Positions 46,668-54,647 of a DNA stretch of 64,000 nucleotides are shown piece by piece (position 1 is the first letter of the stretch; each line of letters opens with the position of its first letter). The notes below the pieces were generated by a model. It saw only the letters and a program-made list of their open reading frames with translations, was not told the DNA's origin and searched no databases. The stretch is taken from NCBI RefSeq assembly GCF_000213255.1, contig NC_015520.1:1-64000 (forward strand). The letters run 5' to 3'. The translations under genes were made by a program, and so were the position numbers. The DNA is from Mahella australiensis 50-1 BON. Its GTDB lineage: Bacteria > Bacillota > Clostridia > Mahellales > Mahellaceae.

Positions 46668-49133
46668 CTATATGAACAGCGATGCATCGGACTGCTCAGC
46701 TGCTCCGATAAATGATGCCACGCCCCCTATCTCCACACCATCTATAAGTTCTTCCTTCTTTATGCCCATTATATCCATGGACATATTGCAGGCTACTATC
46801 CTAACGCCATTCTTTATAGCCTGCTGGATCAATTCCTCGAGCGAGAAGATGTTTTTTTCCTTCATAAGATGCCGTATAAGTTTAGGTCCTATGCCAAGCA
46901 TATTCATGCGCGATAACGGCAGTTTCATGGAACCTCTTGGCATCATAGCACCGAACATCTTGCTCAGAAAATCCTTGTGTACCGGCACTTTTTCAGGTTT
47001 GCGCAGTATATTGAGTCCCCAGAAAGTGAAGAACATCGTTACCTTGCGCCCCATGGCCGCGGCGCCGTTGGCGATGATGAATGAGGCTATAGCCTTGTCT
47101 AAATCGCCGCTGAATACTATCATGGCTTTGTCATGGCTTTGAGGCTCGGCCTGCTGCTCTTCTGGGAGAACGCCACTTTTTTGAATGCGGGCTACCAATG
47201 TGCGCCCCTGCCATCCTATATCCAGCAGTTTGTGGCCCGTGCGCTGACACCATACCTTTATATCGCCTTCAAATCCCGGATCGCTGGCCTTTATTTGCAA
47301 TACATCGCCGGGTTTCATGCCCTGCATGGCATTATATACCTGCATTATGGGGCCGGGGCATTGCAAGCCGCAGGCATCGACCTCTATGGTATTGCCTGAC
47401 GGTTTTTCATCTTGTGGGGGAATGGGTGCCTCAACGCGGCTAGAGCTGAAAGCGTCGTCATAGCGGAATATGCCTTCGTTGCTCTGACGTCCGGTTGCTA
47501 TCTCGTATGTCCTGTACCCGCCGCTTAAGTTTTTGACATTGGCAAATCCATGCTGCTTCAATATCCTGCAGGCCAGGTACCCGCGCAGGCCCACCTGACA
47601 AAATACCAGTATTTCCTTATCTTTGGGTATTTCATCTAATCTGCCTCGCAGGTCATCCAGCGGTATATTTATAGCGCCGGCTATCGTGCCCATATTGTAT
47701 TCCAAGGGAGTGCGTACGTCTATGAGCACTGTTTTATCATTATCACGCTTATCTACCTCATCCCAGTGGAATACATCGCAATCACCTTTCAATATATTGG
47801 CCGCCACAAATCCAGCCATGTTTACAGGGTCCTTGGCAGATGAATATGGGGGTGCGTAGGCTAGTTCCAGTTTCTCCAAATCATATACTGTCATGCCCGC
47901 GCGTATAGCTGTGGCTATGACGTCAATGCGTTTATCCACACCTTCATAACCTACTGCCTGTGCACCCAATATCCTGCCATCGTCAGGTGAGAATATAAGT
48001 TTTATGGATATAGGCAATGCATCCGGATAATAACTGGCATGAGAGTTGGGATGAATTATCGATTTCTGATATTTTATGCCGCTGCGCCCAAGTTGGCGTT
48101 CATTGTTGCCGGTTGCTGCCACCGTCATATCGAACACCTTGGCTATGGATGTGCCTTGAGTGCCTTCATATATGCTCGATCTGCCCGCTATGTTGTCGGC
48201 TGCTATACGGCCTTGTTTGTTGGCCGGCCCCGCTAGTGGTATTACGGCGTTCTGGCCGCTTATAAAGTCTTTAACCTCCACGGCATCACCTACGGCGTAT
48301 ATATTGGGATCAGAGGTACGCATATATTGATCTACTTTTATGCCGCCGCGCGCTCCTATAGCCAGGCCGGCATCTTTAGCCAACTTTATATCGGGTTTGA
48401 CACCTATGCCCATTACTACCATATCGGTATCTATGCTCTTGCCGCTATTTAATACGACGGCTAGATGATCGTTCACGGGCTGTATGGCGTTCACACCGTC
48501 TTTGAGATAAAGCTCGACGTTTTTACTATGCAGGTGATTGTGTACTATGGCTGCCATCTCATAATCTATCTGCCCCATGATATGATCTGCCAGCTCCACT
48601 ATGGTGACATTTATACCGCGGGCATGCAGGTTTTCAGCCACCTCAATGCCTATAAAGCCTCCACCCACCACTACGGCCCGGCGAGGCTTATGCTGATCTA
48701 TATAGTCCTTTATCCTGTAGGTATCCGGTATATTTCTCAAGGTAAATACTCTGCTGTCGTCAACACCTGGTATATCGGGCTTTATAGGTTCAGCGCCAGG
48801 GGAGAGTATGAGCTTATCATAGGTTTCGCTGTATTCTTCATTATTCGTTAAATCCCTGACAATTACCTCTTTTTTATCCGGTACTATGCTGATTACCTCG
48901 CTTTTTGTCCTCACGTCTATATTGAAGCGCCTGGACATATCTTCAGGGGTTTGTACCAGCAATTTATCTTTTTCCTTTATTACGCCGCCTATATAGTATG
49001 GCAAACCGCAATTGGCGAATGATATATATTCGCCTTTTTCAAAAAGTATTATTTCGGCGTTCTCGTCAAGACGCCTCAATCTGGCTGCAGCCGATGCACC
49101 ACCGGCCACCCCTCCTACTATGATAACCTTCAT
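46668..49133 (-). CDS. CoA-disulfide reductase-rhodanese-TusA-DsrE fusion protein
   Basis: An 821-residue, four-domain sulfur-handling flavoprotein. Domain 1 (about 1-445) is an FAD/NAD(P)H disulfide oxidoreductase with GGVAGGASAAARLRRLDENA and the redox Cys42 in SFANCGLPY. Domain 2 (about 465-545) is a rhodanese with active loop FCQVGLRG. Domain 3 (about 575-650) is TusA-like with DACGLQCPGPIMQVY. Domain 4 (about 665-821) is DsrE/F-like with MIVFSGDLDKAIASFIIANG. All key cysteines are present. The set implies reduction of CoA-disulfide or CoA-persulfide and passing of sulfane sulfur inside one chain. GGAGGGTATC precedes the ATG; the ArsR gene follows directly. Confidence 0.96.
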   Translation of the reverse strand: MKVIIVGGVAGGASAAARLRRLDENAEIILFEKGEYISFANCGLPYYIGGVIKEKDKLLVQTPEDMSRRFNIDVRTKSEVISIVPDKKEVIVRDLTNNEEYSETYDKLILSPGAEPIKPDIPGVDDSRVFTLRNIPDTYRIKDYIDQHKPRRAVVVGGGFIGIEVAENLHARGINVTIVELADHIMGQIDYEMAAIVHNHLHSKNVELYLKDGVNAIQPVNDHLAVVLNSGKSIDTDMVVMGIGVKPDIKLAKDAGLAIGARGGIKVDQYMRTSDPNIYAVGDAVEVKDFISGQNAVIPLAGPANKQGRIAADNIAGRSSIYEGTQGTSIAKVFDMTVAATGNNERQLGRSGIKYQKSIIHPNSHASYYPDALPISIKLIFSPDDGRILGAQAVGYEGVDKRIDVIATAIRAGMTVYDLEKLELAYAPPYSSAKDPVNMAGFVAANILKGDCDVFHWDEVDKRDNDKTVLIDVRTPLEYNMGTIAGAINIPLDDLRGRLDEIPKDKEILVFCQVGLRGYLACRILKQHGFANVKNLSGGYRTYEIATGRQSNEGIFRYDDAFSSSRVEAPIPPQDEKPSGNTIEVDACGLQCPGPIMQVYNAMQGMKPGDVLQIKASDPGFEGDIKVWCQRTGHKLLDIGWQGRTLVARIQKSGVLPEEQQAEPQSHDKAMIVFSGDLDKAIASFIIANGAAAMGRKVTMFFTFWGLNILRKPEKVPVHKDFLSKMFGAMMPRGSMKLPLSRMNMLGIGPKLIRHLMKEKNIFSLEELIQQAIKNGVRIVACNMSMDIMGIKKEELIDGVEIGGVASFIGAAEQSDASLFI

Positions 49134-49250
49134 TTATGATACCCTCCGTATCGTTATATTTGTATATTACAATAATACAATATGGCGATCAGATTGTCAA
49201 ATATTTATCGATATTAAATGCCGCTTTATGCAAACCGCAGAATTTTTTTA

Positions 49251-49279
49251 TTGCATTGCCTGGTGCTTTGCAATATAAT
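49251..49279 (+). promoter_or_regulatory. Promoter of the Mn2+ riboswitch transcript
   Basis: TTGCAT (49251-49256) and TATAAT (49274-49279) are 17 bases apart; transcription would begin just before the aptamer at 49293. Confidence 0.7.
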
Positions 49280-49292
49280 AATAGACGACATT

Positions 49293-49388
49293 ATAAAGGG
49301 GAGTAATTCACCACAAAAGTGGTTTTGCCGATCGTCATCACGATATAGCTCTATATCCGGTCGGCAATGGAAAGAATGAGACCTTTAT
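49293..49388 (+). ncRNA. Manganese riboswitch aptamer (yybP-ykoY type)
   Basis: P1 is a perfect 7-base pairing of ATAAAGG (49293-49299) with CCTTTAT (49382-49388). Between them are the class signatures: AAAGGGGAGTAA, the GCCGATCGTCATCACGAT and CCGGTCGGCAATGG halves of the long helix, and AATGAGACCTTTAT at the 3' end. The 3' strand of P1 is also part of the terminator that follows, so Mn2+ binding would hold P1 closed, block the terminator and turn on the OadB-like gene. Confidence 0.93.
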
Positions 49389-49411
49389 CCGCAAGGATAG
49401 GGGTCTTTTTT
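49379..49411 (+). terminator. Riboswitch-controlled terminator
   Basis: AGACC...ATCC-GCAA-GGAT...GGTCT followed by TTTTTT; its 5' arm overlaps the 3' strand of the aptamer P1 stem, giving mutually exclusive structures. Confidence 0.88.
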
Positions 49412-49448
49412 GATCCCTATAATTCTAAAAATCTTTTTGGAGGATTAT

Positions 49449-50549
49449 ATGGAACAACTGTTACAAGGATTAATGGCTATGACATGGGGCAACGTCGTAA
49501 TGATACTCGTAGGTGGCCTTCTTATATACCTTGCTATAAGGCGCGAGTATGAGCCTATGCTGCTTTTGCCGATAGGCTTTGGTGCTATACTGGCCAATAT
49601 ACCGTTGTCGTCGGCGCTCGGACCGGAAGGATTTCTGTCGATTTTGTACGATGCCGGCATAAAGACGGAATTATTCCCGATACTTATATTCATAGCTGTG
49701 GGGGCCATGATAGACTTCGGCCCACTGCTGGAACAGCCCGTTATGATGTTTTTTGGAGCAGCGGCGCAGTTCGGCGTATTCGCCACCATAGTCGTGGCGG
49801 CGCTCCTGGGATTTCCCATAAAAGAAGCGGCTTCTATAGGGATAATAGGAGCAGCTGATGGTCCCACATCAATATATGTCGCGACGAAATTTGCGGAGAG
49901 GCTTGTTGGGCCAATAACAGTGGCAGCCTATTCTTATATGTCGCTGGTACCCATTATACAGCCGCCGGTTATAAGAGCGTTGACCAGCAAGGAGGAACGC
50001 TGCATACATATGGAGCCTTCTGCCGTGCCGATATCCAAAACGGTAAAGATTATATTTCCTATAGCGCTCACGCTTATAGCGGGTATAATAGCGCCGATGA
50101 GCGTGGGTTTGGTAGGTTCGCTTATGTTCGGAAACCTCATAAGGGAGTGCGGCGTATTGGACAGGTTGTCAAAAGCTGCTCAAAATGAACTGAGCAACCT
50201 AGTCACCCTGCTGCTTGGCATTACCATAGGTTCTACCATGACGGCGGATAAATTCCTGACGCCTGAAACGCTGATGATAATAGGTTTGGGGCTTGCGGCT
50301 TTCATATTCGATACGGCAGGCGGCGTTATATTTGCCAAGATACTCAATCTGTTCTTAAAGAAAAAAATAAACCCGATGGTAGGGGCAGCTGGTATATCGG
50401 CTTTCCCAATGTCGGCCAGGGTTATACAGCGCATGGCACAAAAGGAGGACCCAGGCAATTTTATACTTATGCAGGCTGTCGGTGCCAACGTGGCCGGTCA
50501 GATAGGTTCTATCATAGCCGGCGCTATGGTGCTGGCGCTGGTACCATGA
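49449..50549 (+). CDS. Sodium-pumping decarboxylase beta subunit (OadB/MmdB-like)
   Basis: A 366-residue polytopic membrane protein of the family that couples decarboxylation of oxaloacetate, methylmalonyl-CoA or glutaconyl-CoA to Na+ export. Family motifs: MLLLPIGFGAILANIPL, the conserved IGAADGPTSIYVATKFA with its Asp in helix, LVPIIQPPVIRALT and GAAGISAFPMSARVIQ. ATG 49449 follows GGAGG; the TTG at 49410 lies within the terminator and is rejected. A 39-residue OadG-like peptide follows, but no alpha (biotin/carboxyltransferase) subunit is in the neighbourhood. Control by a Mn2+ riboswitch suggests a role tied to metal levels; this is inference. Confidence 0.94.
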   Translation: MEQLLQGLMAMTWGNVVMILVGGLLIYLAIRREYEPMLLLPIGFGAILANIPLSSALGPEGFLSILYDAGIKTELFPILIFIAVGAMIDFGPLLEQPVMMFFGAAAQFGVFATIVVAALLGFPIKEAASIGIIGAADGPTSIYVATKFAERLVGPITVAAYSYMSLVPIIQPPVIRALTSKEERCIHMEPSAVPISKTVKIIFPIALTLIAGIIAPMSVGLVGSLMFGNLIRECGVLDRLSKAAQNELSNLVTLLLGITIGSTMTADKFLTPETLMIIGLGLAAFIFDTAGGVIFAKILNLFLKKKINPMVGAAGISAFPMSARVIQRMAQKEDPGNFILMQAVGANVAGQIGSIIAGAMVLALVP

Positions 50550-50561
50550 CGGAAGGGGTGT

Positions 50562-50681
50562 ATGAATATGGTAACTGAAGCATTGCGCGTAGCTGCGCTG
50601 GGCATGGTGGGCGTGTTCGCCGTTATAACTATCGTTTACGGCGTGATAAAGCTTATGGTCAAGATATCGCAAAAGCAATAA
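50562..50681 (+). CDS. OadG-like small membrane subunit
   Basis: A 39-residue peptide, MNMVTEALRVAALGMVGVFA then VITIVYGVIKLMVKISQKQ, with one transmembrane helix and a basic tail. Length, single helix and position 12 bases behind an oadB-like gene fit a minimal gamma subunit of the Na+ decarboxylase family (they are poorly conserved). GGAAGGGG gives a ribosome site. Following DNA (50682-50988) has no gene but two hairpins (CCCCC/GGGGG at 50695-50710 and TTGCGCGTACC/GGTACGCGCAA at 50758-50800). Confidence 0.72.
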   Translation: MNMVTEALRVAALGMVGVFAVITIVYGVIKLMVKISQKQ

Positions 50682-50757
50682 GACTCAATCCACGCCCCCG
50701 CACGAGGGGGGATATTGGACCTCAAAAATCCTTATTTATCGATGCTATTAAGCAGTT

Positions 50758-50800
50758 TTGCGCGTACCGGAATATTTATGTGTATTTATGGTACGCGCAA
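50758..50800 (+). terminator. Perfect dyad downstream of oadB-oadG
   Basis: TTGCGCGTACC and GGTACGCGCAA (11-base perfect arms, 21-base loop). No strong T run follows; the role as terminator is tentative. Confidence 0.5.
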
Positions 50801-50988
50801 TTATAAAATGATGATTCTTTCTTGCTCATACCTCGGTTTTTACTTTCGGAATGAGCGTAATACATCGCCTTCCCCTTTCTAAAGATAAATTTACCATATC
50901 AATAATATCATATTAACGTTTCATAACGGTAGCATTTTGAAAACAATGTGGTAAAATATATTTATAAAACGAAAAGGATGTTCTTTGT

Positions 50989-52254
50989 ATGGCTAAAATA
51001 GCTGTAATAGCCGATGATTTAACTGGTGCAAATGCTACCGGTATACTGCTCAAAGGCAAGGGATTTACTGCAGCCACTGTCATGGATACAGAGGCTTTGG
51101 ACGGATATGCGCCTCGATATGACGTGTTGTCTGCAACTACCAACAGCCGCAGCATGTCGGCTGAGAGGGCATATAAAAGTGTAAAATGCTTGATAGAGCA
51201 ATTCAAAGCCATTGAGGGGATAAAACTTTTCTGCAAGCGCATAGATACCACATTGCGCGGCAATATAGGCGCTGAAATAGATGCTGCTTTGGATGCGTTA
51301 GGTCATCGATATACTGCCGTAGTGGTGCCGGCATATCCGTTATCCGGTAGGGTATGCGCTGGTGGCTATGTGCTTGTGGATAATATGCCCCTCCAGCAGA
51401 CCGATGTGGCTAGTGATCCAAAAACGCCGGTGAGTTCATCCAAGGTCGCCGATATAATATCTAAACAAAGCAGGCGTATGGTCGTAAATATAGGGCTGGA
51501 TCAAGTGATGGCCGGGCAAGAGTGCCTGTGTGACGCGATAAATAATATTGGCGCCGGTGGCATAGTGGTAATAGATGCTACGATGCAAAATCATATAGAC
51601 GTCATAGCAAATGCATGTTGCCAAAGCGTATTGCCCATAATGCCAGTGGACCCCGGGCCATTTTCGGCAGCTATGGCAGCGGCTCTATGTAAAGAAGAAG
51701 GAAAAGCCACGCATATGTTGTTAATTGTGGGCAGTGTATCTGAGCTTACCAGAAGGCAGGTTGATACCGCCAGTCGCAATCTCGCAATTCCTTGGATAGC
51801 TATAGACGTGCCGCTATTATTGAGTCCGAACAGGGATGCGGAGATGCAGCGTGTTTTTGTGGAGGTGGGACGAGCTTTTCGGCGCCACCCTATAGTCGGC
51901 ATAGCTACCGCAATGCAGGCTGCACAAATCGTGCGGGTCGAGGATATGCAAGCTGCATCAGCTGTTATAAATAAAGCACTGGCGGATATAACGTTGAGCC
52001 TATTAAATGATGATAGGCTTAGCATAAAAGCTTTGTATACGAGCGGAGGCGATGTGACAGCCGCGATATGTGCCGCTGTCGGCGCGGATAGTATAGAATT
52101 AAAAGGCGAGGCATTGCCTCTGGCGACATACGGAAGGTTGATAGGCGGTGAATTTGCCGGCTTACCACTGATTACAAAGGGTGGACTGGTAGGCGGCGAT
52201 GATGCCATTATAAAATGTATAGAATATCTAAGAAAGGTGGCAGATGATGGATAA
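50989..52254 (+). CDS. Four-carbon acid sugar kinase (DUF1537, DtnK/OtnK-like)
   Basis: A 421-residue kinase of the four-carbon acid sugar kinase family, which phosphorylates D-threonate, D-erythronate or related acids. The N-terminal substrate domain shows AVIADDLTGANATG and FCKRIDTTLRGNIGAEIDAA; the C-terminal ATP domain shows LYTSGGDVTAAICAAVGAD and PLITKGGLVGGDDAI. GGATG precedes the ATG. It overlaps the pdxA-like gene by 11 bases, matching the well-known kinase-PdxA2 pair whose product is dihydroxyacetone phosphate. An acid-sugar dehydrogenase is not present here. Confidence 0.94.
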   Translation: MAKIAVIADDLTGANATGILLKGKGFTAATVMDTEALDGYAPRYDVLSATTNSRSMSAERAYKSVKCLIEQFKAIEGIKLFCKRIDTTLRGNIGAEIDAALDALGHRYTAVVVPAYPLSGRVCAGGYVLVDNMPLQQTDVASDPKTPVSSSKVADIISKQSRRMVVNIGLDQVMAGQECLCDAINNIGAGGIVVIDATMQNHIDVIANACCQSVLPIMPVDPGPFSAAMAAALCKEEGKATHMLLIVGSVSELTRRQVDTASRNLAIPWIAIDVPLLLSPNRDAEMQRVFVEVGRAFRRHPIVGIATAMQAAQIVRVEDMQAASAVINKALADITLSLLNDDRLSIKALYTSGGDVTAAICAAVGADSIELKGEALPLATYGRLIGGEFAGLPLITKGGLVGGDDAIIKCIEYLRKVADDG

Positions 52255-53245
52255 ACCTATAATAGCGGTAACCGCAGGCGATCCGGCGGGTATAGGCCCG
52301 GAGATAGCCATAAAAGCCTTAAATCAAGAGGATATATATGAAATATGCAGGCCTGTGCTTATATGCAGCCATGACGTAGTGGATAACATCATGCACATAT
52401 GCGGCATAAATGCTGATATACATGATATATATTCTCCTGAACAAGGGGTGTATAAACACGGCATTATAGACCTTATAAATACAGGTGATGTAAAAGCTTC
52501 GGATATTGAGATGGGTAAAATATCCGCGCTGTCAGGCATGGCTGGCAGCCGGTATATAGAAAAAGCTGTAGAACTAGCCATAAGTAAGAAAGTGGGCGCG
52601 ATCGCTACCGGTCCCATAAATAAAGAAGCATGGAAGCTGGCCGGCGTGCCATATATAGGGCATACCGAGATGCTGGGCGGAATGACCGGAGTGGCCGACC
52701 CTTTGACAATGTTTCAGGTAAAAGAACTGCGGGTATTCTTTCTAACACGCCATGTATCACTTAAAAAGGCCTGCAGCATGATAACTTATGATCGCGTATA
52801 TGGCTATATAAAACGTTGTGACAAAGCATTGCGACAGTTAGGCATAGAGCAACCCCGCCAGGCGGTAGCCGGCCTAAATCCGCATGCCGGTGAGCATGGG
52901 CTTTTTGGTGATGAGGAAAGCGCTATTATAGAGCCCGCAATAAAAGGCGCGAAGGCAGAAGGCTTTGAAGTATACGGTCCGTTGCCGGCCGATTCGGTAT
53001 TTATGTTGGCGCTGCACGGCTCCTATGATGCTGTATTATCTATGTATCACGATCAAGGGCATATAGCCGCTAAGATGGTGGATTTTGAACGTACGGTAGC
53101 CCTTACGCTGGGCTTGCCATTTTTGCGTACATCGGTGGATCACGGTACCGCTTTTGATATAGCTGGCAAAGGTATTGCGAGCGCCGTAAGCATGGCGGAG
53201 GCTATACGCGTAGCGGCGCGTTATGCGCGTATGTATAGCGCTTGA
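52244..53245 (+). CDS. PdxA2-type 4-phospho-threonate/erythronate dehydrogenase
   Basis: A 333-residue NAD-dependent oxidative decarboxylase of the PdxA family, with VTAGDPAGIGPEIAIKAL, IATGPINKEAWKLAGVPYIG, GHTEML, LNPHAGEHGLFGDEE and MYHDQGHIAAKMVDFE, containing the metal-binding His residues. Its overlap with the DUF1537 kinase indicates the PdxA2 catabolic subtype rather than vitamin B6 synthesis. Two consecutive ATGs (52244, 52247) follow GGTGG; either may be used. Confidence 0.93.
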   Translation: MMDKPIIAVTAGDPAGIGPEIAIKALNQEDIYEICRPVLICSHDVVDNIMHICGINADIHDIYSPEQGVYKHGIIDLINTGDVKASDIEMGKISALSGMAGSRYIEKAVELAISKKVGAIATGPINKEAWKLAGVPYIGHTEMLGGMTGVADPLTMFQVKELRVFFLTRHVSLKKACSMITYDRVYGYIKRCDKALRQLGIEQPRQAVAGLNPHAGEHGLFGDEESAIIEPAIKGAKAEGFEVYGPLPADSVFMLALHGSYDAVLSMYHDQGHIAAKMVDFERTVALTLGLPFLRTSVDHGTAFDIAGKGIASAVSMAEAIRVAARYARMYSA

Positions 53246-53300
53246 GTCTCTATTGTGGTATAATAAACTTAAAGATTAAAGAGGAAGGGTGAGTGTACAT

Positions 53301-54473
53301 ATGGATAATTTTGAATTTTTAAGCCCTACCAAAATCATTTTCGGCAAGGGTACGGAAAACCAAGTAGGTCAAGAGATAAAGAAATGCGGGGCAAAGAAAG
53401 TATTATTTCATTACGGCGGTGGCAGCATAAAACGCTCGGGCTTGTATGATAAAATAGTAGCTTCATTGAAAGAGACCGGCATTGACTTTATAGAATTAGG
53501 CGGTGTACAGCCCAATCCAAGGGTAAGCCTAGTACGTGAGGGTATAAAACTCTGCCGGGATAATGGTATAGACTTTATATTGGCTGTGGGCGGCGGCAGC
53601 GTTATAGATTCGTCCAAAGCTATAGGCGTGGGCGTGCCATATAGCGGCGATGTGTGGGATTTTTATGCCGGCAAAGCTGAACCTAAGGAAACGCTGTCCG
53701 TGGGCGTTGTGCTGACCATACCGGCGGCAGGCAGTGAGGCTAGCAAGAGCTCTGTTTTAACAAATGAGGACGGATGGTATAAAAGGGGACTTAACGTAGA
53801 GATTATAAGGCCTAAATTTGCTATAATGAATCCGGAGCTTACCTTTACTCTCCCGCCTTATCAGACCGTATGCGGAGCGTCCGATATAATGGCGCATATA
53901 ATGGAGCGGTATTTTACTCATACGCCGCATGTAGATTTGACCGACAGACTGTGCGAAGGCACGCTTAAGACCGTTATAAGAAATGTACCTATAGTGCTAG
54001 AACAGCCTGATAATTACGATGCGCGCGCTGAAATAATGTGGGCAAGTACCATAGCGCACAATGACCTTCTGAGCACCGGTCGCGTTGGCGATTGGGCATC
54101 GCATGGTATAGAACACGAGCTTAGCGGCATATACGATGTACCTCACGGTGCCGGTTTGGCCGTAGTATTTCCGGCCTGGATGAAGTATGTATATAAAGAA
54201 GGCGTGGATAAATTCGTGCAGTTCGCGGTGCGTGTGTGGAACGTAGATATGGATTTCGAAGATCCCGAGCGTACGGCGCTGGCAGGGATAGACAGGCTTA
54301 AAGCATTCTATAAGAGCGTTGGTTTGCCAACGTCATTAAAAGAGCTGAATATACCGGATGACAGACTGGAAGAGATGGCCGATAAATGTACGGCTGGCGA
54401 TACTCAGACTACCGGTAATTTTAAAAAGCTTGGCAAACAGGATGTATTGAATATATTAAAGATGATGTTATAG
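53301..54473 (+). CDS. Iron-containing alcohol dehydrogenase (BdhA/YugJ-like)
   Basis: A 390-residue NAD(P)H-dependent, iron-activated alcohol dehydrogenase. NAD region: AVGGGSVIDSSKAIG; metal ligands in SDIMAHIMERYF (Asp, His), HGIEHELSGIYDVPHGAGLA (two His). Such enzymes reduce butyraldehyde, methylglyoxal or similar aldehydes. ATG 53301 is used; GAGGAAGGGTG gives proper spacing, while the GTG at 53289 is within that site. An extended -10 TGGTATAAT (53256-53264) lies in front. It may serve fermentation or the aldehydes of the neighbouring acid-sugar pathway. Confidence 0.95.
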   Translation: MDNFEFLSPTKIIFGKGTENQVGQEIKKCGAKKVLFHYGGGSIKRSGLYDKIVASLKETGIDFIELGGVQPNPRVSLVREGIKLCRDNGIDFILAVGGGSVIDSSKAIGVGVPYSGDVWDFYAGKAEPKETLSVGVVLTIPAAGSEASKSSVLTNEDGWYKRGLNVEIIRPKFAIMNPELTFTLPPYQTVCGASDIMAHIMERYFTHTPHVDLTDRLCEGTLKTVIRNVPIVLEQPDNYDARAEIMWASTIAHNDLLSTGRVGDWASHGIEHELSGIYDVPHGAGLAVVFPAWMKYVYKEGVDKFVQFAVRVWNVDMDFEDPERTALAGIDRLKAFYKSVGLPTSLKELNIPDDRLEEMADKCTAGDTQTTGNFKKLGKQDVLNILKMML

Positions 54474-54556
54474 TCATAGATCTCGCGGGAGGCTTGTAAA
54501 AGCCATGCTATGACCCGCCTAAGTGCCACGAGCACTACAATTATGATATTCCGGTG

Positions 54557-54592
54557 CGCAGCCCATGGTGTTAGCCATGGGCTGTTGTGCCT
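54557..54592 (+). terminator. Hairpin after the alcohol dehydrogenase gene
   Basis: CAGCCCATGG-TGTTA-GCCATGGGCTG, 9-10-base stem followed by TTGTG. The rest of the 54474-54647 gap carries only the promoter of the next gene. Confidence 0.6.
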
Positions 54593-54612
54593 GCAGTGCT
54601 GAGTGAGCTAGA

Positions 54613-54641
54613 TTGCAAAATGCTCGTCTATGGCGTATAAT
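54613..54641 (+). promoter_or_regulatory. Promoter placing the start at the ATG of the Sua5 gene
   Basis: TTGCAA (54613-54618), 17 bases, TATAAT (54636-54641). Transcription would begin near 54648, the A of the start codon, implying a leaderless mRNA. Confidence 0.65.
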
Positions 54642-54647
54642 CATCTT

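Noticed and set aside
47133-48851. Several + strand frames of 65-128 codons opposite the sulfur-transfer gene
   Set aside because: Antisense shadows of a long, well-supported minus-strand gene; no ribosome sites or recognisable domains.
49293-49411. Considered fluoride, guanidine and T-box leaders
   Set aside because: The GGGGAGTA...GCCGATCGTCATCACG...GAGACC series fits only the yybP-ykoY Mn2+ class.
53242-53264. TTGAGT/TATAAT as a standard promoter before the alcohol dehydrogenase
   Set aside because: Spacer is only 11 bases; only the extended -10 (TGGTATAAT) remains plausible.
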